Counted from the stretch's first letter, positions 25,720-34,326 are shown. The stretch: 64,000 nucleotides of DNA from Halopiger xanaduensis SH-6 (GCF_000217715.1 NC_015666.1:1810270-1874269), one strand, 5' to 3'. Translations and numbers: made by a program. Notes: generated by a model not told the origin, from the sequence alone.

Positions 25720-26026
25720 GCGGCCATCTCCGCGGGGATCGACCGTATCACCCCATGCGATTGCGTTCGATCTCGATTTTCACTTTTCGGACAAACGTGG
25801 GATCTGTCAGTTCTGCTATCGTCCTCGGCTTCGAACTGTAAACGCCCCGGACTACAGCCACGAATAATAATTATCGACTCTCGTGGACTGTATCGTACCT
25901 TTCGTTCTCCAAGGTCGCTCCTTTCACGCGATTCCGAGGGGATACTGTAGTTTCACAAATATTATACTATATACAGAAACCCGATTTTGCTGTAAAATCC
26001 AGCACAGTCCAGTCACTCGATAACCA

Positions 26027-26043
26027 TCTCATAAGTTATGAGA
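26027..26043. repeat. Perfect 17-bp palindrome TCTCATAA-G-TTATGAGA
   Basis: Two 8-bp arms around a single central G. It sits about 60 bp upstream of the TATA box of the small membrane gene at 26138. The size and placement suit a regulator binding site, or an RNA hairpin if transcribed. Confidence 0.55.
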
Positions 26044-26102
26044 ATCTAGCGGGTAGAATACGAATTAGAAACGGATCTGGTATCGACCGATTATGGGAAA
26101 CA

Positions 26103-26110
26103 CTTATATG
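26103..26110 (+). promoter_or_regulatory. TATA box of the small membrane gene
   Basis: CTTATATG about 31 nt upstream of the ATG at 26138. Confidence 0.55.
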
Positions 26111-26137
26111 CCTATTTGCCATAGTATAGGATAGATT

Positions 26138-26353
26138 ATGACTGGATACTACGACATTGTTCTTGGCCTCATCCCAGTCGCACTGCTCGGTATCACCGCC
26201 GCCCTGTCGCTCGTGGGACTCTCATTCACGGCAGCGGTACCGATCGGCGCGTTCGTCTCGATGGGAATTATCGGCCATGCAATGTTCGTCAATACGCCGT
26301 CCGACGGCGCCGACGAGGCTCGGTCCGCACGGCCGCCGATCAACGCGGACTAA
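26138..26353 (+). CDS. Small two-helix membrane protein
   Basis: A 71-aa protein. Hydrophobic segments at residues 7-29 (VLGLIPVALLGITAALSLVG) and 32-50 are followed by a polar tail rich in Asp, Arg and Ala. It has a clear TATA box and is preceded by the AT-rich gap with a palindrome, so it is likely to be an expressed, regulated small membrane protein. No function is known. Confidence 0.65.
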   Translation: MTGYYDIVLGLIPVALLGITAALSLVGLSFTAAVPIGAFVSMGIIGHAMFVNTPSDGADEARSARPPINAD

Positions 26354-26501
26354 ATCCAGTCACGCTCTCGCTTTCTCGATTTTCTCGTCGTTTCGTTCCG
26401 GTTCGTCTCGCTTCGTTCCCACCTCGTTCTCACCCGTTCGACCCCATCCGTAGTGGCCGGTGTCGTCAGCTTTTCCCTGATTGCGTTCGTTAGTGTCGCC
26501 G

Positions 26502-27500
26502 ATGACCGACGCGCTATTTCTCACCAGTAGCGACGTAACGGAACTTGCGACGCCAGCCGACTATGTCGACGCCGTCCGCGACGGCTACCGACAACGCGGC
26601 GAGGGCGCACCCGCCCAGCCCCGCTCGAAGTTCTTCCGGAGCGAGCCGGCCGGGATGCTCACCAGCTACGCCGCCGTGCTCCCCGACACGGGTGCGATGG
26701 GCGGCTACATGTACAGCGCCGGCTTCGGGGCCGAAGACGCCTGGTTCATGACGCCGCTGTTCGACGCCGAGAGCGGCGAACCGCTCGCGCTGCTGGACGG
26801 CGCGAGCATGAACCCGTTCAAAACCGGCGCGGCCGGCGCCGTCGGCGTCGACGCGCTCGCTCGCGAGGACACCGACACCCTCGGGATCATCGGCACCGGC
26901 GCGCAGGCTCGCGGCCAACTCTGGGCGACGGCGACGGTGCGGGAGTTTACCGACGTCCGCGTCTACTCGCCGACGCCCGAAAGCCGCGAGGCGTTCGCCG
27001 CCGACTTCGACGACCGACTCGAGGCTGACGTCCGGGCGGTCGACTCGAGCGAGGCGGCCGTCACCGGCGCGGACGTCGTCGTCACGGCGACGACCGCGAG
27101 CGAGCCGGTGTTCGACGGGGCGGCTCTCGAGCCCGGAACGCACGTGACGGCGATGGGGCAGTACAACCCCGAGAAGCGCGAACTGGATACGACGACGATC
27201 GAGCGCGCGACCTACGTGCCGGACCTCCGCGAGCGAGCGACGTTCGACGCCGGCTCCTTCATCGCGGCCCTCGAGGACGGCGTCGTCACCGAAGACCACG
27301 TCCACGCGGAACTGGGCGAGATCGTCGCGGGCGAGGCGCCCGGCCGGACGAGCGACGATGAGATCACGGTGTTCGACAGCGGCGGCACGGGGATCGAGAC
27401 GGTCGCCGGCGCGCACCTGCTCTACGAGCGGGCGCTCGAGGAGGGCGTCGGCACCGAGATCGAGTTCGCGCCGGCGAGCGAGGCGCTGACCGGAGAATAA
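26502..27500 (+). CDS. Ornithine cyclodeaminase/mu-crystallin family dehydrogenase
   Basis: A 332-aa NAD(P)-binding enzyme of the OCD/archaeal alanine dehydrogenase family. The Rossmann motif GIIGTGAQARGQLWA is at about residues 128-142, with SMNPFKTGAAGAVG near 105-118 and a C-terminal VFDSGGTGIETVAGAHLLYERA. Members are ornithine cyclodeaminase, alanine dehydrogenase or ketimine reductase; the sequence does not distinguish them. The start MTDALF was preferred over seven more upstream codons. It is convergent with the HTH gene at 27519. Confidence 0.88.
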   Translation: MTDALFLTSSDVTELATPADYVDAVRDGYRQRGEGAPAQPRSKFFRSEPAGMLTSYAAVLPDTGAMGGYMYSAGFGAEDAWFMTPLFDAESGEPLALLDGASMNPFKTGAAGAVGVDALAREDTDTLGIIGTGAQARGQLWATATVREFTDVRVYSPTPESREAFAADFDDRLEADVRAVDSSEAAVTGADVVVTATTASEPVFDGAALEPGTHVTAMGQYNPEKRELDTTTIERATYVPDLRERATFDAGSFIAALEDGVVTEDHVHAELGEIVAGEAPGRTSDDEITVFDSGGTGIETVAGAHLLYERALEEGVGTEIEFAPASEALTGE

Positions 27501-27518
27501 TCGAAGATCGGTCGGCGG

Positions 27519-27995
27519 CTACCGCTCCCCCGGATCTGGTTCGGCGACCGGTTCGCGGTCGGTGCCGGTTGCCCCCGGTTCGGCGTCCGAACCCGAACCC
27601 GAACCTGAACCCGAACCCGAGCTCGAGTCCGCGGCCGACTCGCGAGCCGCCTCGACAACCGCCTGGATAAGCGTCGATTCGGCCGCCCGGAGCCGCTGTG
27701 AGACGGCCGATTTCGAGATCGAAAGCACCGTCGCGAGCGTCTCGAGGTCGACTCGCCGCGGACGGTCGAAGTAGCCCAACTCGCCGGCTAACTCGAGGGC
27801 TTCCCACTGTTTCGGCGTCACCTCGCCGACGTCGATTCGAAGCACCGGCGGCCGACGGTTCGGATTCGATTCGGCGTCCTCGACGACGCGGGCGTCCAGA
27901 ACGTCGTCCACGCATTCGACGAGCCGCTCGATGGAGTCGTCGTCCGTGATCGCCACTGTGACGCGGATGCGGTCGCCGCCGGTGTCGTCGTTCAT
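27519..27995 (-). CDS. HTH-10-type regulator adjacent to nirK
   Basis: A 158-aa regulator with a C-terminal-half helix-turn-helix: LRIDVGEVTPKQWEALELAG, LGYFDRPRRVDLETLATVLS and ISKSAVSQRLRAAESTLIQA. The remaining tail is an S-G repeat (SSSGSGSGSGSGSD) encoded by a GAACCC-like tandem repeat at about 27584-27630 (plus strand), followed by an acidic Pro-rich end. It is downstream of nirK on the same strand and is its likely regulator (inference). Confidence 0.75.
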   Translation of the reverse strand: MNDDTGGDRIRVTVAITDDDSIERLVECVDDVLDARVVEDAESNPNRRPPVLRIDVGEVTPKQWEALELAGELGYFDRPRRVDLETLATVLSISKSAVSQRLRAAESTLIQAVVEAARESAADSSSGSGSGSGSGSDAEPGATGTDREPVAEPDPGER

Positions 27996-28179
27996 TGGAA
28001 TCCACCGCGTTGACTGTGATCGTGGTCGTGGTTGGCCATCGGGCTCGCTCGCCTACCGGAGACTTGGCCGTGACGTCGCTTTTCGGCTCGCATCGTTCCG
28101 ACCGCGCTGGAAACGGGTGTCGTTCACCCGCCGTACGACGGTTTTTGACGGAGTCTCGTCGCGGACTCGGAGCGCCCCG

Positions 28180-29289
28180 TCACGGATTCGGATCGTAGAC
28201 CTCGGGCTGTTCCTCGCCCTCGACGTCGATGACGGCCAGCGCCCCGCGCCGCCCCGCTCGCGTGAGCGCGTGGTCGACGATTTTGACCGGCCCGGGCACG
28301 GGGAACTCCATCTCGGCCGCGGCGGTCGTTCCGGGTGCGACGGGCGCGGTTTCGATGTTGCGATCGGGCTCGGTCAGGAGGTCGCCGTCGCGGTAGAAGC
28401 GGCTCCAGACGTTGCCGATCGGGTGCCACGAACTCAGAAGGTTCGGGCCGCCGTTGGCGAAGTAAACGCGGGCGGTCTCGCCGACTTCGGCGTGCATCGG
28501 GCCGACGCCGTCTTCGGTGAAGCCGTAGGCCTGGCCGTTGAAGACGACGTAGGTCGGCTGTTCGGCGAGCATGGCGTCGAAGTCGAAGCCGTGGTGCCCT
28601 TCCTCGCCGAGGCCGCCGTCGGTGTAGATCTCGTGCTGTCCCAGGTAGTACTCGCGGTCGACTTCGGGGAGCCCGTCTTCGGGCTCGACGAGGATCGAGC
28701 CGAACATGCCAGAACTGATGTGCTGGTCCATGTTCGGGATCGCGCAGTGGTAGATGAACACGCCGGCGTACTCGGCGGTGAAGCTGATCTGCGCCGGATC
28801 GTCGCCGGGGGCGATCGTCGTCGCGTCGGCGCCGCCGCCGGGGCCGTAGACCGCGTGGAAGTCCATGTTGTGGGCCTCGAGATTTATCTCATCGGGAACG
28901 TCGAAGGTGAGGTTCACCCGGTCGCCCTGACGGACCCGGACCATCGGCCCGGGGACCTGCCCCTCGAAGGTCATGTAGTCGAACGTGACGCCGGGTTCGA
29001 TTTCCGCGGTCAGCCGCTCAGTTTCGATCGTGATGTCGTGCTCGCGGGGCTTCGCCCAGTCGACCGGGGCCGGGATATCGGTCGGATCGCGGGCGATCCG
29101 GTCGACGTCGATGCTCGCCGCCGCCGTCGAACTCGCCTCGGTTGCGGTTTCGGTGTCGTCGCTCGTCGATCGGTCGTCACCGTCGCCGTCCGAACCGGAA
29201 CCGAGACAGCCGGCGACCGCCAGCGCCGTCGCCGAACCGGCCGTTTGCAGGAACCGTCGTCGGGATCGGGGTTGGGTACGTCGGGTCAT
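28180..29289 (-). CDS. nirK: Copper-containing nitrite reductase
   Basis: Reduces nitrite to nitric oxide in denitrification on the cell surface. The 369-aa protein has a Tat/lipoprotein N-terminus: RRRFLQ then a hydrophobic run ending in AGC (lipobox) at C28, followed by a Ser/Asp/Thr-rich linker. Two cupredoxin domains carry type-1 copper ligands H140, C182, H190 and M195, type-2 ligands H145, H181 and H340, and the catalytic D143 (HNMDFH) and H289 (SSWHPIG). All key residues are intact. No nor, nos or nar genes are in the window. Confidence 0.93.
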   Translation of the reverse strand: MTRRTQPRSRRRFLQTAGSATALAVAGCLGSGSDGDGDDRSTSDDTETATEASSTAAASIDVDRIARDPTDIPAPVDWAKPREHDITIETERLTAEIEPGVTFDYMTFEGQVPGPMVRVRQGDRVNLTFDVPDEINLEAHNMDFHAVYGPGGGADATTIAPGDDPAQISFTAEYAGVFIYHCAIPNMDQHISSGMFGSILVEPEDGLPEVDREYYLGQHEIYTDGGLGEEGHHGFDFDAMLAEQPTYVVFNGQAYGFTEDGVGPMHAEVGETARVYFANGGPNLLSSWHPIGNVWSRFYRDGDLLTEPDRNIETAPVAPGTTAAAEMEFPVPGPVKIVDHALTRAGRRGALAVIDVEGEEQPEVYDPNP

Positions 29290-29422
29290 CGTCTGCCATC
29301 GAATCCTCGATTGGTTTGACTATTGAATCGGGACGCGCGTTTCTCCGGCGTGAGAAGCGTTCTTGAGGGGTTCAGCCCCGTTACCTCCCGCTGAGAACGC
29401 CGCCGAAGATGTTCCGAAATGA

Positions 29423-29430
29423 TATATAAA
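29423..29430. promoter_or_regulatory. Strong TATA element between nirK and the DHH gene
   Basis: TATATAAA lies in a nearly symmetric ATATATA context about 135 bp before nirK (minus strand) and 120 bp before the DHH gene (plus strand). Either gene would then have a long leader, or it may serve both. Confidence 0.4.
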
Positions 29431-29548
29431 TCGATACGACGATCGTCCGAGCACAGCGGAGCCACTCCTGTTGCCGTCGCGGCGGTCGTCGTATCGCCTC
29501 CCTGAGAGGCGACGCGGGATTCAAGCGTCTCGTCGTCGTACACCGGGT

Positions 29549-30553
29549 ATGTCCCGTGCGGCCGAGCTCGCGTCCGTCCTCGAGACGGCCGACTCGCTGG
29601 CGATCGTTTGTCACGACAATCCCGATCCGGACTGCCTCGCTAGCGCGCTCGCGCTCGAGGCCATCGCCGTAAAACAGGACGTCGACGACGTGACGATCGT
29701 CTACGGCGGCGAGATCTCCCACCAGCAGAATCGCGCGTTCGTCAACATGCTCGACATCTCCCTGGAGCCGGTCGAGGACGCGGCGATCGACGACTACGGC
29801 TGCATCGGCTTCGTCGATCACGCGCGACCCGGGGCGAACACGCAGCTTTCCGACGACATCACGCCGGACATCGTCGTCGATCACCACCCGGGCGATCCGG
29901 GAGACGCCCGCTTTACCGACGTCCGGACGCGGTACGGCGCGACCGCGACGATCTTCGTCGAATACCTGGGGGAACTCGGCGTCGAACCCACGACGCGACT
30001 CGCCTCCGCGCTGCTGTTCGCCCTCCACCGCGAGCGCCTGGACTTCGTCCGCGAGCCGACCCGCCGCGAGTACGAGGCCGCGCTCGCCGTCTACCCGAAC
30101 GCGGATCTCGAGACGCTCGAGCAGCTGTACGGCAGCGCGTTCTCGCCGGGGACGATCGACGCCATCGGGCGAGCGATCGCGACCCGCGAACGGCGGGGAT
30201 CGTCGCTCGTGGCGAGCGTCGGCAAGACGGCCGAGACCGACGCGCTCCCGCAGGCGGCGGACTACCTGCTCAATCTCGAGGGCGTGGATACGGTGCTCGT
30301 CTACGGCATCGTCGACGACGCGATCCGGCTGAGCGGCCGCTCGATCGATCCGCGCGTCCACATGGGCGAGACGCTCGAGGACGGGTTCGACGGGCTCGGC
30401 GCGGTCGGCGGCCACCACGACATGGCCGGCGGCCGAATCCAGTTGGGGCTGTTCGCCGACGAGGCCGGCGACGACGAGGAGTTACTCGAGTTTATCGGCG
30501 GACGGCTGACCCGGCGGTTCTTCGACGCGCTGAATCTCGACGGTGACGGATGA
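29549..30553 (+). CDS. DHH family phosphoesterase (NrnA/pAp phosphatase-like)
   Basis: A 334-aa protein with DHH domain motifs: ADSLAIVCHDNPDPDCLASALALE (residues 14-37, motif I D-x-D), VDHARPG (motif II), VVDHHPGD (motif III DHH) at about residue 112 and a DHHA1 C-terminal GGHHDMAGGRI near 290. This matches bifunctional nano-RNase/pAp phosphatase NrnA-type enzymes rather than full-length RecJ. Start MSRAAEL chosen; longer upstream reading is not supported. Confidence 0.87.
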   Translation: MSRAAELASVLETADSLAIVCHDNPDPDCLASALALEAIAVKQDVDDVTIVYGGEISHQQNRAFVNMLDISLEPVEDAAIDDYGCIGFVDHARPGANTQLSDDITPDIVVDHHPGDPGDARFTDVRTRYGATATIFVEYLGELGVEPTTRLASALLFALHRERLDFVREPTRREYEAALAVYPNADLETLEQLYGSAFSPGTIDAIGRAIATRERRGSSLVASVGKTAETDALPQAADYLLNLEGVDTVLVYGIVDDAIRLSGRSIDPRVHMGETLEDGFDGLGAVGGHHDMAGGRIQLGLFADEAGDDEELLEFIGGRLTRRFFDALNLDGDG

Positions 30554-30559
30554 GAGCAA

Positions 30560-31036
30560 TTAGTCGATGTCGATCGACGTCGACTCGTCCGAGGGCTCGC
30601 GCTTCGGCAGTCGGACCGTCAGAATGCCGTTGTTGACCGTCGCGCTGACGTCGTCGACCTCGACGGGGTCGGGAAGCTGTAGCTGTCGGTTGAACGACTG
30701 TACCGCCCGTTCGCGGCGGATGTACTGTTCGTCGGCCCCGCCCTGTTCCGCTTCGTGCTCGCGTTCGCCTCTGATCGATAACGTCTCGCCGGAGAGGCGG
30801 ATCTCGAGGTCCTCGGTGTCGTAGCCGGGAACGTCGACGGTGACGACGAACTCGCTGCCCTCGTCGGCGAGGTCGAGGCTCGGCGACGACTGCGTCATCG
30901 AGAAGTCGAACCGGCTTCGACCTCCGTCCCGGACGTCCATCTCAGTCTCCCACGAGCGCGCGGCCGTCTCGAGTTGCCGGGAGAGTCGCTCGAACAGTTC
31001 CGTGATGCTGTCGAAAGGGTCCGATCGATCTGGCAT
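30560..31036 (-). CDS. Small heat shock protein (Hsp20/alpha-crystallin)
   Basis: A 158-aa ATP-independent chaperone. The alpha-crystallin domain at residues 53-150 includes FVVTVDVPGYDTEDLEIRLSG, LSIRGERE and the A-x-x-x-n-G-I-L-T-V motif (VNNGILTVRLPK). The N-terminal arm is rich in charged residues. It ends 7 bp from the DHH gene in a convergent arrangement. Confidence 0.92.
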   Translation of the reverse strand: MPDRSDPFDSITELFERLSRQLETAARSWETEMDVRDGGRSRFDFSMTQSSPSLDLADEGSEFVVTVDVPGYDTEDLEIRLSGETLSIRGEREHEAEQGGADEQYIRRERAVQSFNRQLQLPDPVEVDDVSATVNNGILTVRLPKREPSDESTSIDID

Positions 31037-31192
31037 GGTAGCACTTAGCGTCCCTACGCGGGCAGCGGCGAAAAAGACTGTTCGCGATCGCCCTGACGAT
31101 CACCGTCTCGAACAGGTTATCCGCCCGGATTGCGGCAGAATCGAGGGGTGGGCTGGACGTTTTTAGGCTGCTTCCCCTAGGGCCGAACACGC

Positions 31193-31873
31193 ATGACTGA
31201 CGCACTGTTCGTCGTCAGCGAAGAGGGGTACTGGGGAGAGGAATGCGTCGAACCGCTCGAGACGCTCTCGGCGGCGGGCGTCGAGATCACGGTCGCCACG
31301 CCGTCGGGCAACCCGCCGAAGATCGACGAGCGCTCGATCGATCCCGAGGAGGTCGGCGAGGAGACCGCCGAGCACATCCAGGAGGTCCACGAGACCGACG
31401 AGCGCCTGAACGATCCGATCCCGACCGCGCAGGCCGACGCCGAGGGGTACGACGTCGTCGTCTTCCCCGGCGGCCACGGCACCGAGTGGGACGTCAACCA
31501 GGACCACGACGCGCGGCGACTCCTGCGGGACGCCGTCGAGGGCGACGACGGCAAGGCGCTGGTCGTCTGCCACGCCGTCGGCATCCTCGCGTTCACCCGC
31601 GACAGCCACGGCGCGTTCCTCGTCAACGGCCGCGACGTGACCGGCTTCCCCAACGAGTGGGAGGAAGGCATCGTCGACGAGAACGACCTGATGCCCAGCG
31701 GGCGAAAGCTTCCCTACTGGGTCGAAGACGAGGTCGAAGCCGCCGGCGGCAACTGGGACGCCGAACTCGAGCAGGATACGAGCGTCACCGTCGACGGCGA
31801 CCTGCTCACCGCCCGCGGCCCCGAATCCTCGAGCGCGGCGGCGCAGACGCTGCTCGAGGAACTCGGGCTCTAA
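31193..31873 (+). CDS. DJ-1/PfpI superfamily class I glutamine amidotransferase-like protein
   Basis: A 226-aa protein with the Cys nucleophile in the elbow VVCHAVGIL at about residue 125 followed directly by His, and VVFPGGHGTEWDV near residue 90. These fit the Hsp31/glyoxalase III-like branch with a 35-residue insertion after the first beta-alpha. It probably repairs or removes reactive carbonyl damage (inference). The start follows a short upstream AT region. Confidence 0.85.
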   Translation: MTDALFVVSEEGYWGEECVEPLETLSAAGVEITVATPSGNPPKIDERSIDPEEVGEETAEHIQEVHETDERLNDPIPTAQADAEGYDVVVFPGGHGTEWDVNQDHDARRLLRDAVEGDDGKALVVCHAVGILAFTRDSHGAFLVNGRDVTGFPNEWEEGIVDENDLMPSGRKLPYWVEDEVEAAGGNWDAELEQDTSVTVDGDLLTARGPESSSAAAQTLLEELGL

Positions 31874-32106
31874 CGGCGCTCGGGGGCAAGGCACAGTTCC
31901 ATCGATATCGAACGTTCGCGAACGATCCACACGCTACCAACTGATTCGTCCGGAGTCCCGGATCGCTCTTCTGTCATCGAATCCGGTGATTACGAGCGAA
32001 ACGGCGTCACTACTCGATGCCTACACGGCGTTACCGGGGAAACGGTTATGAAGCTCGATTAGATTCGGCTCCCGAACTGCGCTTTCTCTCCCTCGGGTCC
32101 GACCGG

Positions 32107-32415
32107 TCACCAGCCCGGCGGCTCGAGGCCCGCCGTCTCGAGTCGACCCTTCCAGTGTTGTTGAATGGACAGCCGGGAGACGTCCGCGGCGTCGGCGACC
32201 GCGCCCTGCGTTCGACCGTCGCCGGCGACGAGCGAGCCGGCGTAGACGCTCGCGGCCAGCATCGCGCGTTTGGAGCGGTCGTCGTCGGGCACGTCCGCGA
32301 GAAAGAGATCGACCGCACACGACCGCGCCTCGGTCGACAGCTCCAGCCGCTCGGCGACCTGCTCGAGTTCCTCGAGCCACGGTTCGTACTCGATCCGATC
32401 CCGGGCGCTGTGCAT
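32107..32415 (-). CDS. Single-cyclin-fold TFIIB-related protein
   Basis: A 102-aa protein with one cyclin-like repeat: ERLELSTEARSCAVDLFLAD then KRAMLAASVYAGSLVAGDGRTQGAVADAADVSRLSIQQHWKG. This is the TFB core repeat pattern, but the N-terminal zinc ribbon, B-finger and second repeat are absent. It could bind DNA or antagonise TFB. The ATG at 32415 was preferred to 43 upstream codons of low-quality sequence; another in-frame ATG lies at 32442. Confidence 0.7.
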   Translation of the reverse strand: MHSARDRIEYEPWLEELEQVAERLELSTEARSCAVDLFLADVPDDDRSKRAMLAASVYAGSLVAGDGRTQGAVADAADVSRLSIQQHWKGRLETAGLEPPGW

Positions 32416-32956
32416 ACGACGCGGTACCGTCCCCACCGGCATAAGTCCGCGGTGTGGGTCTCGAGTCGGCCGCTTCGATCGTGACAGGATCGCGCTCGTC
32501 GCCGCGACGTCGCAAGCTCGTATCGCCACCGACAATTTCGGCACCGACTCGCCGGCACAGCCGTTCCATCAATCGCCCATCAAACGATCGCGTACTGTTC
32601 GTCGTAAAGACCGCTTTTACCGGGCGTCCGGTCGCAACTGGCGATTCTCCGTGAGGAGTCACGGAGTAACGCCGCGAGAAGGACCCGGTAACCCCGGTGA
32701 AACGGCGACCAGAGCCGTCCTTTCGCCGCAGAATGGCCGAATCAATCCACCGGGAAATAACGTCGTCCGTTTCCCCCCGAAATCGTTCCATGTCGCCGCA
32801 AGACGGTGCTACTCCCGCCAACGTTCAGCTAGTAACGAGTCGGTGAATCGGCCGTTCTTCCTTCGTTTCACTAGGAGACGACTACTAAAGCCCGACAGGA
32901 CCGAACCGCCGTCTACCGCCGACGCCCGGCTCCGTCGGGCCTGTTCGCCACACGCT
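32416..32956. other. 541-bp intergenic gap with a hairpin
   Basis: No credible coding frame. It contains a perfect stem-loop at 32647-32666 and several unlinked AT-rich patches. It separates the TFIIB-like gene (minus) and the zinc-finger gene (plus). Confidence 0.5.
32647..32666. repeat. Perfect 8-bp stem with 4-nt loop
   Basis: CTCCGTGA-GGAG-TCACGGAG. It could be a small-RNA hairpin, terminator or binding site; the T-rich tail of a bacterial-type terminator is absent. Confidence 0.45.
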
Positions 32957-33130
32957 ATGAAGGAACCAACCTGCAAACTCGTCTGTACCGGGTGCGGCCT
33001 CGAGATGCCGTACCGCGACCGCTCGCTGGCCGAACAGGCTGCGGAGCTGCACCAGCTTCGCGATCCGGAGCACGTCACGTTCATCGTTCCGCCCGACTGG
33101 TCCCCGGAAGAGCCGGTGAAACATCAGTAG
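32957..33130 (+). CDS. Small zinc-binding protein
   Basis: A 57-aa protein with C10-x2-C13 and two later His residues, in the context KLVCTGCGLEMPYRDRSLAE. A short helix and a PPDWSPEEPVKHQ tail follow. It is a haloarchaeal small zinc-finger-type protein of unknown role. The ORF is too short for a strong statistical case; it is included because of the C-x2-C pair and position. Confidence 0.5.
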   Translation: MKEPTCKLVCTGCGLEMPYRDRSLAEQAAELHQLRDPEHVTFIVPPDWSPEEPVKHQ

Positions 33131-33187
33131 TGCAGCGGTCTCGCGGATCGACAGCTTCTTACTCGGGTCGGCAAAAGCCGTGTGTGA

Positions 33188-33272
33188 GCGCGGGTAGCCA
33201 AGCTAGGCCAACGGCGCAGCGCTTAGGACGCTGTCCCGTAGGGGTCCGCCGGTTCGAATCCGGTCCCGCGCA
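33188..33272 (+). tRNA. tRNA-Leu(UAG)
   Basis: An 85-nt class II cloverleaf. The acceptor GCGCGGG (33188-33194) pairs with CCCGCGC (33265-33271) and A at 33272 is the discriminator. D-arm GCCAAGCTAGGCCAACGGC and anticodon stem CAGCG/CGCTG surround the loop CTTAGGA, giving anticodon TAG at 33224-33226. A long variable arm fits leucine. The T-arm loop TTCGAAT is present. CCA is not encoded. Confidence 0.95.
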
Positions 33273-33389
33273 TGGTTCTGCGGCGAGCAATCCCGCGAGC
33301 CGCAGGTTCTGCATCGGGCCGGATTCGAACGAGAGAAGACGCGCGCAGCGATGCGAGCACGCCTTCGCGTAGTTCGAATCCGGTCCCGC
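33252..33389. repeat. Att-like repeats of the tRNA-Leu 3' end
   Basis: GTTCGAATCCGGTCCCGC at 33252-33269 (inside the tRNA) recurs exactly at 33372-33389, an 18-bp direct repeat 120 bp apart. A 12-nt inverted piece, CCGGATTCGAAC at 33319-33330, lies between. tRNA 3' ends are classical integrase targets, so this may be the scar of an integration. No integrase or cargo remains between the copies. Confidence 0.55.
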
Positions 33390-33545
33390 ACGACGCTCGA
33401 GCCCTGTTCGGACTTTGTCGTGGAATTCGCGGTGCAGGCGGGTGACGAACTAATCGACCGACGCGAACGCCTCGAGGCCGATTCCCGGCGAGTGCAGCCT
33501 CGTTCCCTTTACTTGGCGGGCGACTCTCCTCGCGTGGAGGCAACT

Positions 33546-33989
33546 ATGAGTGAAACACCGACCGATCCGGAAGCGAACCGCACCGCCGAGACTGACCGTC
33601 ACCGTAATACCCTCAATACGGACACGATGCAGTGGGTGAGCGCGATCGTCGCCCTGGCGGGACTGGGGCTGGTCGCCTACCCGTTCATATTCGAGTCGAC
33701 GGATACGGCGACCTGGAACGACACCCTCACGGGGACGGGCATCTTCCTGCTCGCCGGCTACAACTTCTACCGGCTGTCGAAGGACCGGCTGGCGAGCGTC
33801 GGCGTCGCCTCGCTGGCCGCGGTACTCGGGCTCTGGGCGCTCGTCTCGCCGGCGGTTATCGAGATGGGCAGCAGCGAACTCGCGATGACCACCGCCGGGG
33901 GCGGACTGCTCGTAGCAGCCCTTTCGGCCTACAACGCCTACGCGAACAGCAAGGCTGACGCGCCCGATCACGCCCACGCTCGCGCGTAA
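33546..33989 (+). CDS. SPW-repeat membrane protein
   Basis: A 147-aa protein with two SPW-type repeats, each giving two helices: MQWVSAIVALAGLGLVAYPF ... and ASLAAVLGLWALVSPAVIE. It has four transmembrane segments from about residue 28 to 130 and a His/Ala-rich tail. The SPW family's function is unknown. ATG at 33546 follows an AT-containing upstream region. It is 273 bp after the tRNA. Confidence 0.8.
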   Translation: MSETPTDPEANRTAETDRHRNTLNTDTMQWVSAIVALAGLGLVAYPFIFESTDTATWNDTLTGTGIFLLAGYNFYRLSKDRLASVGVASLAAVLGLWALVSPAVIEMGSSELAMTTAGGGLLVAALSAYNAYANSKADAPDHAHARA

Positions 33990-34078
33990 ATAACCCAATT
34001 TTCACCGCTGAGGCGGGACGCACGCCGTCGAGTCGTGGGACGGCCACGCGGAGTGCGACAAATCGAACTCGAGAGCGG

Positions 34079-34202
34079 TCAGCGCCGACGGAAGAGCGCG
34101 CCGCCGAGCGAACCGGCGGTGAGACGGCGATCGCCGCGGCGGTGCCGAAGACGCCGGGGAGCCGAACGCGGCGACGAACAGACCGAGAATCGCGCCGACC
34201 AT
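34079..34202 (-). pseudogene. Frameshifted remnant of a small membrane protein
   Basis: Reading the minus strand from ATG 34202 gives MVGAILGLFVAAFGSP. A frame change then continues as VFGTAAAIAVSP, and a second change gives AGSLGGALFRRR ending at TGA 34081-34079. The pieces join into one plausible Gly/Ala-rich membrane peptide, but no single frame is intact. Either two frameshifts or coincidence; the intact ancestor is not in the window. Confidence 0.4.
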
Positions 34203-34326
34203 CACCGTCGGCGTCGCGGACCTCGCAGCGGGTGACGCCGTATCGCCGGCAGGAGTGCCTCGAGAGCGGGGACGGGCCGTCGAACGCGGCCGAACATTTA
34301 CCTCCGCGGTCGTCGGAGACCGACGT

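Larger units (their letters stand above)
25720..26137. other. 418-bp AT-rich gap with two perfect inverted repeats
   Basis: No supported gene. The sequence is much more AT-rich than its surroundings. It contains GATTTT-5 nt-AAAATC at 25983-25999, a 17-bp palindrome at 26027-26043 and a TATA box at 26103. Its only upstream ORF is 28 codons and unconvincing. Confidence 0.6.

Noticed and set aside
27584-27630. Tandem GAACCC-like repeats considered as CRISPR
   Set aside because: No spacers; it is a coding microsatellite giving a Ser-Gly tail. No cas genes are nearby.
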